Assembly: GCA_020049045.1 (NCBI GenBank)
Contig: JAIFLN010000106.1
Span: 1 to 54,841, forward strand
Direction of reading: 5' to 3'
Source of the DNA: Spirochaetota bacterium
Lineage (GTDB): Bacteria > Spirochaetota > Spirochaetia > JABEVK01
DNA length: 54,841 bases
Below, one piece after another: positions 23,957 through 33,523 of the stretch (positions are counted from its first letter, which is position 1; the number at the start of each line of letters is the position of its first letter). Made by a program: the position numbers and the translations under genes. The notes beneath the pieces were generated by a model. That model made no database searches. It saw nothing but the letters and a program-made list of their open reading frames with translations, and was not told the DNA's origin.

Positions 23957-24524
23957 CAGCTGGTTCTTGAAAACGCAGGGCGATAAAACCGAAAATACTG
24001 CCGGAAATTCCCCCAACGATGTGGGCAAACTGGCTGACATTGTCGTTCTGGAAGGCTTCAAAGACTTCCTTACCAAGATACAGTGCTAAGATCGCCACAA
24101 AGGTCAAAGGAATTTCGCCGGCTCGAACGTTTGCAAAGCTCACCAGAAGAATCATGAGAAACACGATTCCCGAAGCTCCCACCAAGGAAGTGGAGAAGAA
24201 CAACACATTGACAATGCCCGTTACCAGGGCCGTTACGAGAACCATGATGATGAGGGTTGGGGTCTGGTATTTTTCCTCAAGGATAGGCCCGAGAAGCAAG
24301 ATGAAAGAAAGGTTGCCTAGCAGGTGGGTCCAATCCGCGTGCCCAAGGCTATAACTGAACAGCCGGACATACGAAACCCAATCTCCAGCTTGAAAACTTC
24401 CTTGGCCCCCAACCGTGAACCAAGTTTTGATCAGATCGGGTACCACAAACTGATTGAGAGCAAGGACGGCGGTACAAGCAAGGGAAAAGGTAAGGGTGAA
24501 CGGGGCATTGTAGCGGATACGCAT
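23946..24524 (-). CDS. Rhomboid-family intramembrane serine protease
   Basis: 192 residues with six hydrophobic helices. The catalytic serine is in GASG (LVGASGIVF) and the catalytic histidine in FAHIVGGISG, the two-residue dyad of rhomboids. HADWTHLLGNLSF gives the H/N that form the oxyanion region. The ATG at 24524 is chosen over an upstream start at 24542 because AGGAG is 5 bases before it. Substrate unknown. Confidence 0.92.
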   Translation of the reverse strand: MRIRYNAPFTLTFSLACTAVLALNQFVVPDLIKTWFTVGGQGSFQAGDWVSYVRLFSYSLGHADWTHLLGNLSFILLLGPILEEKYQTPTLIIMVLVTALVTGIVNVLFFSTSLVGASGIVFLMILLVSFANVRAGEIPLTFVAILALYLGKEVFEAFQNDNVSQFAHIVGGISGSIFGFIALRFQEPAVKS

Positions 24525-24555
24525 AACTTCTCCTGCTGTCAAGATACAGGGGAAA

Positions 24556-24583
24556 TTGACAAGAATCCAGGGGCCTGGATAAT
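24556..24583 (+). promoter_or_regulatory. Promoter of plsC and the parE operon
   Basis: Perfect TTGACA (24556-24561), 16-base spacer and GATAAT (24578-24583, 5/6). Predicted start near 24590, followed by a GGGAGGGG ribosome site and the ATG at 24603. Confidence 0.65.
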
Positions 24584-24602
24584 GGTTTAATGGGAGGGGA
24601 CC

Positions 24603-25346
24603 ATGATTCTATTTTCGATCATTTATGGTCTGGCCTTTTTCCTGGTGATCAGTCTCTTTATGGTGTCGTTTATCCCGTTGTTCCTTCTCCGGATCCTAGG
24701 ACGGCAACGTGAGGCGCATTTCTATCTGGGAGCCATCAGCCGTATGATCGGCCGGTTTTTGCTGTTCAGTACGGGTTCGAAACTCCATATGGAAGGTCGT
24801 GAAAATATTCCTGTCGGCCGGCCTTACTGCTACATCGTCAATCATCAGGCCTACGCCGATACCCTGGTCATGATGGCGGCAACACCTGAAGCCGTTGGTT
24901 TTATCGCCAAGGCCGACCTCAAGCAGATTCCGGTCATACGCACCTGGATGATGGTACTTGGCTGCTATTTCTTAAAAAGGGACAGTCTCAAAGATGGAAT
25001 GAAGGCCATTCTTTACGGTGCCGACCGAGTAAAAAAGGGTTACCCGATGGTTATCTTTCCTGAGGGGCGCAGGAGCAAAGGTCCCGAGATGCTCCCGTTC
25101 CGCAAGGGTGGAGTGAAATTAGCCACCAAGGCGAAGGCCATGGCGGTTCCCGTCTCCATCCATGGGGCCTATCGCATTCTGGAAAAGAAGGGCCGTCCGA
25201 ATCCCACATGGATCGGCGTGAAGTTTCATCCGCCCGTCGATACTGTCAACCTGAAAGGACCTGAAGAGGATGCCTTGGCAGACCGATTGCGAGATACCAT
25301 CCAAAGTGGAGTCAGAGAACTCCAGCAACTCAGTCCCCGCAGATAA
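24603..25346 (+). CDS. plsC: 1-acyl-sn-glycerol-3-phosphate acyltransferase
   Basis: 247-residue membrane-associated acyltransferase making phosphatidic acid. An N-terminal hydrophobic helix (about 3-28) anchors it. The catalytic HX4D motif is NHQAYAD (about residue 80) and the substrate-binding motif is FPEGRRSKG (about 155); AKADLKQIP is also typical. The strong GGGAGGGG site fixes the start. 15 bases before parE on the same strand, so probably co-transcribed. Confidence 0.95.
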   Translation: MILFSIIYGLAFFLVISLFMVSFIPLFLLRILGRQREAHFYLGAISRMIGRFLLFSTGSKLHMEGRENIPVGRPYCYIVNHQAYADTLVMMAATPEAVGFIAKADLKQIPVIRTWMMVLGCYFLKRDSLKDGMKAILYGADRVKKGYPMVIFPEGRRSKGPEMLPFRKGGVKLATKAKAMAVPVSIHGAYRILEKKGRPNPTWIGVKFHPPVDTVNLKGPEEDALADRLRDTIQSGVRELQQLSPRR

Positions 25347-25361
25347 CGAAAAAGGGAATCC

Positions 25362-27161
25362 ATGGCAAAAGAAGATCTGCCTGCTGTCTATGACGAAAGT
25401 ACCATCAAAACGCTGAGCTCCCTGGAACACATCCGGCTTCGCTCTGGTATGTATATCGGCCGCCTCGGTGACGGCTCCAACCTGGATGACGGAATCTATA
25501 TCCTTCTCAAGGAGGTCGTCGACAATTCGATCGATGAATACATCATGGGTTTCGGAAAGCGGATTGACATAACCCTCGAAGGGGAAAAGGCCGCAGTGAG
25601 AGACTATGGTCGTGGAATTCCTTTAGGGAAAGTCGTTGCTGCTGTTTCCATTATCAATACCGGTGCCAAATACAACGACGATGTGTTTCAGTTTTCCGTA
25701 GGTCTCAATGGCGTTGGTACCAAGGCCGTCAATGCACTTTCAGGACACTTTCTGGTGCAGTCCTACCGGGAAGGAGAGTACTTCCAGGCCGTGTTTAGCC
25801 AAGGGAAGCTTTTAAAAGAAGAAACGGGCAAGACAAATGAACCAAATGGGACATATGTTGAATTTATCCCGGACAAAGCCATTTTCGGAGAGTTTAAGTT
25901 CAATACCGAATTCATCCAGCAAAGGATGTGGAATTATGCCTGTCTCAACTCCGGTTTGAAGCTTTACTTCAACAAAGAGAAGTTTGAGGCGAAGAATGGT
26001 TTGCTTGACCTCTTGGGTGCTGAGATCGGTGACAAGATGGCTTACCCGATCACCTGGTACAAAGGCCAGCACATCGAATTTGCATTCACACACACGGAAA
26101 GTTACGGTGAAACCTACTTTAGCTTTGTCAATGGTCAGTATACCAGTGACGGGGGCACCCACCTTTCTGCTTTCCGTGAAGCACAACTTAAGGGAATCAA
26201 TGATTTCTACAAGGAGACCTACAACGGTCTGGACGTCCGTGAGGGAATCGCGGGTGCCGTAGCAGTGAAAGTCAAAAACCCCATTTTTGAAAGTCAAACC
26301 AAGAACAAATTGGGCAATACCGATATTCGAGCCTGGATCCTTCAGGAGGTCCGTGAAGCCATCGTCGATTTTCTCCACAAAAACCCTGAGTCAGCCCGTG
26401 TTTTGAAGGATCGGATTATTTCCAACGAGAAACTTCGAAAAGAGCTCAACTCAGTCAAGAAAGAAGCGAAAGAAGCCGCCAAAAAGATCGCCCTCAATAT
26501 TCCCAAGCTCAAAGACTGCAAACACCACCTCGAGGACGGAGAAAAAGGGGCGGGATCGATGATTTTCATTACCGAAGGCAATTCCGCTGCGGGTTCGATG
26601 ATCACCTGCCGTGACGTTTACAATCAGGCAATTTATGCTTTGCGGGGTAAACCTGAGAATCTCCATGGAAAAAAACGTACTGAGATATACAAAAATGAAG
26701 AGCTGTATAATCTGATGATGGCACTCGGTATTGAGAATGATGTTGAAGCTCTGCGGTATGGCAAAATCGTCATTGCCACCGATGCCGATACAGACGGCTT
26801 CCATATCCGCAACCTTGTGATGAGTTTCTTTCTTAATTTCTTTGAGGAGTTGGTCGTTTCTGGCCGGGTTTTTATTCTCGAAACTCCTCTTTTCAGGGTA
26901 CGCAACAAAAAGACAACCAAGTACTGTTACAATGCCAAAGAACGCGATCTGGCTACTGCCGAACTTGCCGGATCCGAGGTGACTCGATTCAAAGGACTCG
27001 GTGAGATCAGTCCCAGCGAATTCGGTCAGTTCATCGGTAAGGATATCCGTCTTGTTGACGTCAACATCCAGACCCTGAAGACCATCGGTGAAACCCTGGA
27101 CTTCTATATGGGTAAAAATACTCCCAACCGGCGCCAGTTCATCATGGAGAACCTAAGGTAA
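25362..27161 (+). CDS. parE: Type IIA topoisomerase ATPase subunit (ParE/GyrB-like)
   Basis: 599 residues. GHKL ATPase domain with EVVDNSIDE, DYGRGIPLG and GLNGVGTKAVNALS; transducer domain with QTKNKLGN; Toprim with the EGNSAAGSM and DADTDGFHIRN metal sites; ends with MENLR, lacking the GyrB insert of proteobacteria. Partner parC starts in its stop codon (TAATG). Length and the lack of an extra C-terminal domain favour topoisomerase IV over gyrase, but a gyrase elsewhere is not visible, so the name is by inference. Confidence 0.92.
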   Translation: MAKEDLPAVYDESTIKTLSSLEHIRLRSGMYIGRLGDGSNLDDGIYILLKEVVDNSIDEYIMGFGKRIDITLEGEKAAVRDYGRGIPLGKVVAAVSIINTGAKYNDDVFQFSVGLNGVGTKAVNALSGHFLVQSYREGEYFQAVFSQGKLLKEETGKTNEPNGTYVEFIPDKAIFGEFKFNTEFIQQRMWNYACLNSGLKLYFNKEKFEAKNGLLDLLGAEIGDKMAYPITWYKGQHIEFAFTHTESYGETYFSFVNGQYTSDGGTHLSAFREAQLKGINDFYKETYNGLDVREGIAGAVAVKVKNPIFESQTKNKLGNTDIRAWILQEVREAIVDFLHKNPESARVLKDRIISNEKLRKELNSVKKEAKEAAKKIALNIPKLKDCKHHLEDGEKGAGSMIFITEGNSAAGSMITCRDVYNQAIYALRGKPENLHGKKRTEIYKNEELYNLMMALGIENDVEALRYGKIVIATDADTDGFHIRNLVMSFFLNFFEELVVSGRVFILETPLFRVRNKKTTKYCYNAKERDLATAELAGSEVTRFKGLGEISPSEFGQFIGKDIRLVDVNIQTLKTIGETLDFYMGKNTPNRRQFIMENLR

Positions 27162-29125
27162 TGGCATACGTCCAAAAGCTCTTCAACGACAATTTCCTCG
27201 AGTACGCCAGTTATGTGATCAAGGAACGGGCCATCCCCCATCTTGACGACGGCCTCAAGCCAGTTCAACGGCGTATCCTGCATTCCCTCATTGAAATGGA
27301 CGACGGTAAGTTTCACAAAGTGGCGAATGTGGTCGGCCATACCATGAAGTACCATCCCCATGGTGACGCCTCAATTTACGAGGCGCTGGTGAATCTGGGA
27401 CAAAAAGACCTTTTTATCGACCGCCAGGGAAATTTTGGCAATATTTTTACCGGTGACGAAGCGGCTGCCGGTAGGTACATCGAATGCCGTCTGCTCCCCC
27501 TCGCCAGAGAGGTTCTATTCAATCCTGAGATCACCGAGTACTCCGAAAGCTATGACGGCCGCAACCGGGAACCGATTACGTTTCCGGCTAAACTGCCGAT
27601 TGTTCTTCTGCAAGGGATAGAAGGAATCGCCGTTGGAATGGCTACGAAAATTCTCCCTCATAACTTGGGGGAGGTCGTACATGCCCTGATGGCTTGTCTG
27701 AAGGGAGAAAGCTTTCAGCTTCTACCTGATTTTCCTACCGGCGGTCTGATGGACGCCGCACTCTATGGTGATGGGGCCGGCAGTGTTTTGGTTCGTGCCA
27801 AACTTGATACCAGTGATGACAAACGTATTGTTGTCAGGGAACTCCCCTTCGGTGCCACCACGGCAAGTCTGATCGCCAGCATTGAAAACGCAGCCAAAAA
27901 AGGCAAGCTGAAAATCGCAGGGCTCTCAGACTTTACCACTGACAAAGTAGAAATCGAAATCAAGTTGCCCCGCGGCGTTTATACCCATGAGATTGTCGAG
28001 GCTCTCTACGCCTTCACCGATTGTCAGATGAACATTTCGGTCAACCTTTTGGTTGTCCATGAAAATCTACCTGTTCAGATGACGGTGACTCAAGTTATTG
28101 AATACCACGCTAAGAATCTGATTGCCATCCTAAAAAAGGAACTAGAACTCGAGCAACGAAAACTCACAGATAAGCTCCATTTGAGGACCTTGGAACGCAT
28201 TTTCATTGAGGAAAGACTTTACAAGCGCATGGAGGAAATGAAAACACAGGAAGCCGTCTATGATGCGGTGAAAACCGGGTTTGAGCCCTTCAAAAAAGAA
28301 CTCATCCGTCCTGTCACGGAAGATGATATTAAACATCTACTGGAAATTCCCATCCGGCGAATCTCCCTGTACGACATCAACAAGAACCGGCAGGAAGTTG
28401 AGGCGATTAACAAACGCCTTAAGGAAATCAAGCATCATCTGGCCAACTTGACAGACTACGCTTTGTCCTTTCTCGCTGAAGTGCTGAAAAAACCTGTGGC
28501 ACAGGCACCTCGGTTGACAAAACCCACCAGCTTCAAAAAGTTGGCGGCAAAGGACGTGATGATTCGGGACAAGAAATTACGATATGACAAAACGACTGGA
28601 TATCTTGGCTGGGGGGTAACGGGCGGTGAAATCCAGATGGAAGTGTCGGAACTTGATCGCGTACTATTACTCCAAAAAGATCTGCGTTATGCGATCATCC
28701 GAGTCCCTGAGAAGAAATTTGTAGGGAAAAGTGTCTTGGCAGTCTACGATGCGGACAAAGAAGAGCTGGAGAAGATTGTCTTTTCTGTGTTGTACCGTGA
28801 GGGTGAAACGGGTTACATCTACCTCAAACGGTTTCAGATCGAAGGTTATATCCTCGACAAGGAATATGAAATCCTGCCTGAGAAAGCCCAGTTGATTAAA
28901 ATGACCACCAAAGAAAATGTAAGCGTCCACCTCGACTATAAGCAGAAACCTCTTCTTAGAATTTTGGAAGAAACCTTTCCAGTGAATAAATACCTGGTAA
29001 AAGGCGTCAAGGCTCTCGGTGTCCGGCTGACAACCAAAGAGACAAACGGCGCTAAATTTGTCCGAACAGGCACGGCATTGTCTGAAGATGAAGCGCGGGA
29101 CGAGGCATCCCCAGGAGAAGTATGA
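27161..29125 (+). CDS. parC: Type IIA topoisomerase cleavage subunit (ParC/GyrA-like)
   Basis: 654 residues, shorter than GyrA (~820) and missing the full set of GyrA-box blades, so ParC-like. Winged-helix breakage-reunion domain with LKPVQRRILHSL, HPHGDASIYEAL and the catalytic tyrosine in AAAGRYIECRL. The C-terminal part (from ~450) has beta-strand repeats. Start overlaps the parE stop by one base; the following small gene overlaps its own stop. Confidence 0.93.
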   Translation: MAYVQKLFNDNFLEYASYVIKERAIPHLDDGLKPVQRRILHSLIEMDDGKFHKVANVVGHTMKYHPHGDASIYEALVNLGQKDLFIDRQGNFGNIFTGDEAAAGRYIECRLLPLAREVLFNPEITEYSESYDGRNREPITFPAKLPIVLLQGIEGIAVGMATKILPHNLGEVVHALMACLKGESFQLLPDFPTGGLMDAALYGDGAGSVLVRAKLDTSDDKRIVVRELPFGATTASLIASIENAAKKGKLKIAGLSDFTTDKVEIEIKLPRGVYTHEIVEALYAFTDCQMNISVNLLVVHENLPVQMTVTQVIEYHAKNLIAILKKELELEQRKLTDKLHLRTLERIFIEERLYKRMEEMKTQEAVYDAVKTGFEPFKKELIRPVTEDDIKHLLEIPIRRISLYDINKNRQEVEAINKRLKEIKHHLANLTDYALSFLAEVLKKPVAQAPRLTKPTSFKKLAAKDVMIRDKKLRYDKTTGYLGWGVTGGEIQMEVSELDRVLLLQKDLRYAIIRVPEKKFVGKSVLAVYDADKEELEKIVFSVLYREGETGYIYLKRFQIEGYILDKEYEILPEKAQLIKMTTKENVSVHLDYKQKPLLRILEETFPVNKYLVKGVKALGVRLTTKETNGAKFVRTGTALSEDEARDEASPGEV

Positions 29126-29412
29126 TGGCACTGCTCGATAGTTTTCGTGATTGGCTCACCCCCAAAGCCACCCGGTACTGGCCGCTGGACAACCAGATTC
29201 AAGCGCAGGCCTTGTCAGGGATTCTCACAGAAGAAGGAATACCTCACAAAATCAAGCGCAATGGTGAGGCTTTGTTCGGTTACGCAGAACAGGTTCAGGA
29301 GGGTTGGGGACGCCTTGAGGCCGAGGATTCTTTCCATGAACAAGTGGAACAATTGTACAAAGACTTCCTCCTTTCTGAGGGTGGAGAACCTGAGGAACCG
29401 AAAGAGATTTGA
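29122..29412 (+). CDS. Small protein of unknown function downstream of parC
   Basis: 96 residues. ATG at 29122 overlaps the parC stop (ATGA), with AGGAG just upstream; the next codon is also ATG. The sequence is charged, with an IPHKIKRNG segment recalling small DUF2007-like signal-transducer folds, a resemblance too weak to name it. The acidic tail (EGGEPEEPKE) suggests a soluble protein. Ends 3 bases before the convergent EAL gene. Confidence 0.6.
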   Translation: MMALLDSFRDWLTPKATRYWPLDNQIQAQALSGILTEEGIPHKIKRNGEALFGYAEQVQEGWGRLEAEDSFHEQVEQLYKDFLLSEGGEPEEPKEI

Positions 29413-29415
29413 CCC

Positions 29416-30930
29416 TTAAACCTTCAAGACCCAGTTATTGGCAGATAAGTTCTCGACAAACAGGCTCAAATCGCTTTCAGACATGGGTTTTGCGATCACA
29501 TACCCTTGAATTGTTCGGCAACCGAGATGAAACAGCTCACGGACCTGGTCAGCCCGCTCTACACCTTCGGCAACAAGGTTGAGATTCAGTTCCTTGGCTA
29601 TCGAAACCAAGGAACGGATGATGGCTACATCCTGGGGATTTTCTGGGAAACCCCGTACAAACGACTGGTCAATTTTGATCTCGTCTAGTGTGAATTTATG
29701 GAGGTGGCTCAGGGATGAGTATCCGGTACCAAAGTCATCCACCGAAACTTTCAGTCCGAGCCGGTTGAAATCTCCCAAGCTCTTCATGGCTAGAAATGGG
29801 TCTTCAAACAAGCTGGTTTCCGTTACCTCAAGAACAAGCTGTCTCGCTAATTCCGGGTTCTCCGAGAGATGTTTTTCCAGCAATTCGACAAGTTCGGATG
29901 ACCGAAATTGCCGGGGAGAGATATTGATAGAAATGACGAGCTTTTCGAGAGCCGTACCCGACCACCCCTGAATTCTCCGCACAATTTGATAAAGGCTCCA
30001 TTTACCGATGGGCATGATCAGTCCAGTTTCCTCGGCAACAGGAATAAAACGGGAAGGTGGTACCGGACCTTTTGTCGGATGGTTCCATCGCATCAGCATC
30101 TCGGCGCTCACCGACTCCACGATTAATGAAGAGCCTTCAACCGACTTCAATGTGACTTTAGGCTGGAAAAGAAGCTCAAACTGTTGACTGATTTCCCTTA
30201 ACGCGGGAGCTTCTATCGCTTTGATGATGGCATTCTGAAGGTCCATTCTTTCAATAACACGGTCTTCCAGCTCTGCTTCGTAAACAGCTACTTGTTTTTT
30301 GTGCTCCTGAGCATAACCTAATGCAACATCGGCATAATGCAGAAGGCTCGACTTTTCGTAGCCGTCCTGGGGAAACTGACTCACCCCGGTATGGCTTCCC
30401 AACGTAAGATTGAACCCGGAAAACAAATGAGGCTCGGCGATTTTTGTACCGATGACTCGTTTCAGAGTCCGAAAATCCATCGAACTATCAAAAGACCGGA
30501 TCAACAGGAATTCGTTGTCCCTCGTATGATAAAGCCAACCATCTTCTCCGGCGATTTCTCTCAAACGTTCACTGATCTGATAGAGGATCCATTCCCCAAC
30601 GCTCGCTTTGAGTGTCCTCTTGATCATGTCGTATTGGGAATCGAGTTGAATTAGGAGAAATGCCATTTTAATGGATGGATTCTCCTTCCATTTGTCCAGG
30701 AGTACAGGGACATCCTGGTCCATTCGATAATGAGTTGGTAATCCAGAAATGGGATGAAGATTGAGTCTCCTTTCCATCTCCTGATGTCGTTGGGAATGTC
30801 GATCCAAATGCTGCGTGAGCTTGAGATTCTTTTCCCTTAGCAAAACTACTTCACTTTCCAGGAGATGAATCGTTTTTTGAAAATCGTGTTGAGGGTCGAG
30901 ATCTCTCATGGTTAACGGGAGTTTACTCAT
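29416..30930 (-). CDS. Second degenerate GGDEF plus EAL protein
   Basis: 504 residues. Residues ~15-60 look like a coiled coil. The GGDEF-fold domain has TRDNEF in place of GGDEF and is likely inactive as a cyclase. The EAL domain starts with EML instead of EAL (SAEMLMRW), keeping the catalytic Glu, and has N in INISPRQF, E in EVTETS, VDDFGTGYSS, K in IKIDQS, E in EGVERAD and QGYVIAKPM, so phosphodiesterase activity is plausible. The ATG at 30930 overlaps the RNase D stop; ATG at 30909 is an alternative. Same architecture and the same YHT-(H/R)-(E/D) junction as the protein at 7434, so they are paralogues. Confidence 0.87.
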   Translation of the reverse strand: MSKLPLTMRDLDPQHDFQKTIHLLESEVVLLREKNLKLTQHLDRHSQRHQEMERRLNLHPISGLPTHYRMDQDVPVLLDKWKENPSIKMAFLLIQLDSQYDMIKRTLKASVGEWILYQISERLREIAGEDGWLYHTRDNEFLLIRSFDSSMDFRTLKRVIGTKIAEPHLFSGFNLTLGSHTGVSQFPQDGYEKSSLLHYADVALGYAQEHKKQVAVYEAELEDRVIERMDLQNAIIKAIEAPALREISQQFELLFQPKVTLKSVEGSSLIVESVSAEMLMRWNHPTKGPVPPSRFIPVAEETGLIMPIGKWSLYQIVRRIQGWSGTALEKLVISINISPRQFRSSELVELLEKHLSENPELARQLVLEVTETSLFEDPFLAMKSLGDFNRLGLKVSVDDFGTGYSSLSHLHKFTLDEIKIDQSFVRGFPENPQDVAIIRSLVSIAKELNLNLVAEGVERADQVRELFHLGCRTIQGYVIAKPMSESDLSLFVENLSANNWVLKV

Positions 30931-31735
30931 CGACCCAGCGGGGGTCAATCGGGACAAAACCAGAAAACCTTCTCTCTCTGGCCCAAAAGACCATTTCCTC
31001 GGGTGGAAGCAGCCTCCAGGGAGCCAAATCGAGGGCCCGAGATTGTGCTTCCCGACGGTGCCAAATCTGCTCAAGCAGGTATTGTTGTTCTGGATCCAGT
31101 GTTCCTGCACCTTTCAGCCTTTTCCAAGGTTCAAGGTGGTCTTGAAAAACATACTGTTCCGCTGCCTGCATCCGTGTTGAAAAGGAATCACGCTTTTTCT
31201 TCTCATCGAGCAACGGGTCCAATGCATCGGCCAGTGCCAAAAGAAACAACACATCTTGTAAAGCATAGGCACGCTGTGAGTCTGAAAGTGGCCGGTCACT
31301 CCAATTGCTTGTTTGAAGAGACTCTGCCTTTTCTATTGTTTGTCCGAGGAAGGTCTGTACCAAGAGTGGCAGTGAGGGGCGGGGAGTCACCGCTAGGCAT
31401 GCGGCATCAAAAAGATCCCACACCCCCCTCAGGTGAATAGAATGGCAGGCTTTGAGCACACGGATGTCGTTCTGGGCCGCCCAGATGATTTTTGTGATCT
31501 TGGGGGACTCCAGAATTTCTTTCCAGCCCGGCCAGTTGGGTGTCTGGTTTGGACCCTCTTCGAGAGGGTCCAGAAGAAACGAGGTACCATCATCGAGTGC
31601 GACCTGAAAAAGACAGATCCGGCGACCATAACGATGAAGGTTGAAATCTCCTTCCAAGTCAAAAGCGAAACGTCGACTACACTCAAGGTGAGGTCTGACA
31701 ACCGACCATGGGGTAATCTCCAACTGCACAATCAT
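30923..31735 (-). CDS. rnd: RNase D-like 3'-5' exoribonuclease
   Basis: 270 residues. DEDD exonuclease domain: D-x-E in AFDLEGDF, D in AAQNDIRVLK, and the Y/D pair in AYALQDVLFLL. The C-terminal ~80 residues (EPWKRLKGAGTLDPEQ onward) form one HRDC-type helical domain. RNase D trims tRNA and other RNA 3' ends. Overlaps the J-domain gene by 4 bases and the EAL gene by 8. Confidence 0.92.
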   Translation of the reverse strand: MIVQLEITPWSVVRPHLECSRRFAFDLEGDFNLHRYGRRICLFQVALDDGTSFLLDPLEEGPNQTPNWPGWKEILESPKITKIIWAAQNDIRVLKACHSIHLRGVWDLFDAACLAVTPRPSLPLLVQTFLGQTIEKAESLQTSNWSDRPLSDSQRAYALQDVLFLLALADALDPLLDEKKKRDSFSTRMQAAEQYVFQDHLEPWKRLKGAGTLDPEQQYLLEQIWHRREAQSRALDLAPWRLLPPEEMVFWARERRFSGFVPIDPRWVDE

Positions 31736-32166
31736 CGACCTAGGTGTTTTTTGAGAACTTGAAAGGCTTCATTGATCTTTTGCGATTGAGCAGTAGCTTG
31801 TTTAAGCAGAGTCTCATTACCGGCATGACGGTCTGGATGGTGCTTCTTGAGCAGCGTGCGGTGAGCCGCGTTAATGTCTTCCCAAGTGGCCGTAATAGGC
31901 AAACCTAATGCGGTATAAGCTTTGACTAAAACTGGATCCGGACTGGGTCTGGTCGGAGCTTCCTGGCGGCGCTGTTCCTGGTAAGCCTTTCCCCCTTGAC
32001 TGGTCGGCTTCTTAGGCGCATCTCGACCGGTACGAAGAAATTCCTCCAATTCGTCTTCTGCCTCTTGTTCCAAGGGGTCGCTAGATCTTGTGGGCCGGGA
32101 AGAACCTGAGGAGTCAACTCCCAAAGATCGAATCAGACGTCCGAGACGGTCAAAAATAGGGTCCAT
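31732..32166 (-). CDS. J-domain protein with C-terminal DnaJ domain
   Basis: 144 residues. An acidic/charged N-terminal linker (~1-75) precedes a C-terminal J-domain (AYTALGLPITATWEDINAA..HHPDRHAG) with an intact HPD tripeptide that stimulates DnaK ATPase. The order is the reverse of DnaJ, and there is no zinc finger or substrate domain, so it is a DnaK co-chaperone of unknown client. AGGAG lies upstream of the ATG at 32166. Lies 9 bases after lysC in the same operon. Confidence 0.9.
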   Translation of the reverse strand: MDPIFDRLGRLIRSLGVDSSGSSRPTRSSDPLEQEAEDELEEFLRTGRDAPKKPTSQGGKAYQEQRRQEAPTRPSPDPVLVKAYTALGLPITATWEDINAAHRTLLKKHHPDRHAGNETLLKQATAQSQKINEAFQVLKKHLGR

Positions 32167-32175
32167 GGTATCTCC

Positions 32176-33516
32176 TCATGTTCCAAAAAAGGCTCGGTGA
32201 ACGGCTGCTACGGCTGCGTCCAGGTCGGAGGCCTTCAAGACCATACTCAGATTGATCTCCGAGGATCCAAGCGAGATCATTCGGACAGGAAGATCTGGGA
32301 TGGCTTCAAAAACCCTGGCAACCAGACGGTTGTCCTTCCAAAGTTCTTGTCCCACCAGACAGAGAATTGCCACTCCAGACTCAACCCGAACGGAACCCAG
32401 GGTTTCCAGGTCATTCACTAGAATTGAAAGGTCGCGCTTTTCTTCCACCGTCATGCTTACAGAAACTTCACTGGTAGCAATCAGGTCGACACTGACTTGG
32501 TGACGGTCAAAAATCTCAAAAATCCGCCTCAAAAATCCATAAGCGTTGAGCATACGGCTCGAACTGACGGTGATCAGGGTGGCCCCCTTTCTACCGGCAA
32601 TGGCCCTCAAACCTTGCCCCGGTGCTTCCTTGCAGATCACAGTTCCAGGATGCAAGGGATTCTTCGTATTCTTAACAAGAACAGGGATGGATTTTTCAAC
32701 AGCCGGTTGAATTGTAGCGGGGTGGACAACCTTGGCACCAAAAAATGCAAGTTCAGCGGCTTCAGCATAAGTAATCGCAGGAATGGAACGAGCCGTTGGA
32801 ACCTTTCGAGGATCAGTGGTCATGATTCCATCCACATCGGTCCATATTTGAACCTCAACCGCATCGAGTGCAGCTCCGAAAATCGAACCGGAATAATCGG
32901 AACCGCCACGTCCTAGTACCGTGGTGACTCCTTTTTCTGTGGCTCCGATAAAACCCTGCGTAATAACAAGAAGACCCGACTGGGGTTTAACAGATTCTCG
33001 TATCCGTTTGCGGGTCAAAGGATGCAGAACGGCAGCCTCACCGTAATGCTCGTCTGTTACCACAAGATTCCGAGCATCAAGTAGTTTTACCGCGATACCT
33101 CTCTGGCGGCAGCGGGCTGCCAAAATGGAGGTACTCAAGAGCTCTCCCATGGCCAGAACGGCATCATGAACCCTAGGCGAACACTCATTGAGGAGGATGG
33201 AACCTTTGACCAATGCCTTCAGATCAGTGAAATACCCTTGCATCAGAAGCTTCGCCTCTTCGTGGTGTACTCCTTCAGCACACTGGGCCAGCACCGATTT
33301 GTGGCGTGCTTCCAGTGCTCCGAGTAGTGAAGTAGCTTCCACCGAATTCTGGTTGCGGACCGCCTCTACCAGGGCGACAAGGTCATTTGTGACACCTGAC
33401 ATGGCTGAGCTGACGAGCAGAGGTGCCTGTGGCAGGTAAGGAACTGTGATATCGAGGGCTTGGTCCATGGCCTGGGCGTCCTGGACCGAAGTCCCGCCGA
33501 ATTTCAGTACAATCAT
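32176..33516 (-). CDS. lysC: Aspartate kinase (monofunctional)
   Basis: Phosphorylates aspartate at the head of Lys/Thr/Met synthesis. 446 residues. Kinase domain: VLKFGGTSV, SSAMSGVTN, RGGSDYSG, WTDVDGIMTTDPR; two ACT domains follow (LITVSSSRML..., AILCLVGQEL...), so it is probably feedback-controlled. The ATG at 33516 gives the standard MIVLKFGGTS start; a longer in-frame extension to 34110 lies inside the divergent punA gene and is not real. No ribosome site; a TAGCCT hexamer 7 bases upstream suggests a leaderless mRNA. Confidence 0.95.
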   Translation of the reverse strand: MIVLKFGGTSVQDAQAMDQALDITVPYLPQAPLLVSSAMSGVTNDLVALVEAVRNQNSVEATSLLGALEARHKSVLAQCAEGVHHEEAKLLMQGYFTDLKALVKGSILLNECSPRVHDAVLAMGELLSTSILAARCRQRGIAVKLLDARNLVVTDEHYGEAAVLHPLTRKRIRESVKPQSGLLVITQGFIGATEKGVTTVLGRGGSDYSGSIFGAALDAVEVQIWTDVDGIMTTDPRKVPTARSIPAITYAEAAELAFFGAKVVHPATIQPAVEKSIPVLVKNTKNPLHPGTVICKEAPGQGLRAIAGRKGATLITVSSSRMLNAYGFLRRIFEIFDRHQVSVDLIATSEVSVSMTVEEKRDLSILVNDLETLGSVRVESGVAILCLVGQELWKDNRLVARVFEAIPDLPVRMISLGSSEINLSMVLKASDLDAAVAAVHRAFFGT

Positions 33517-33523
33517 GAGCCTC

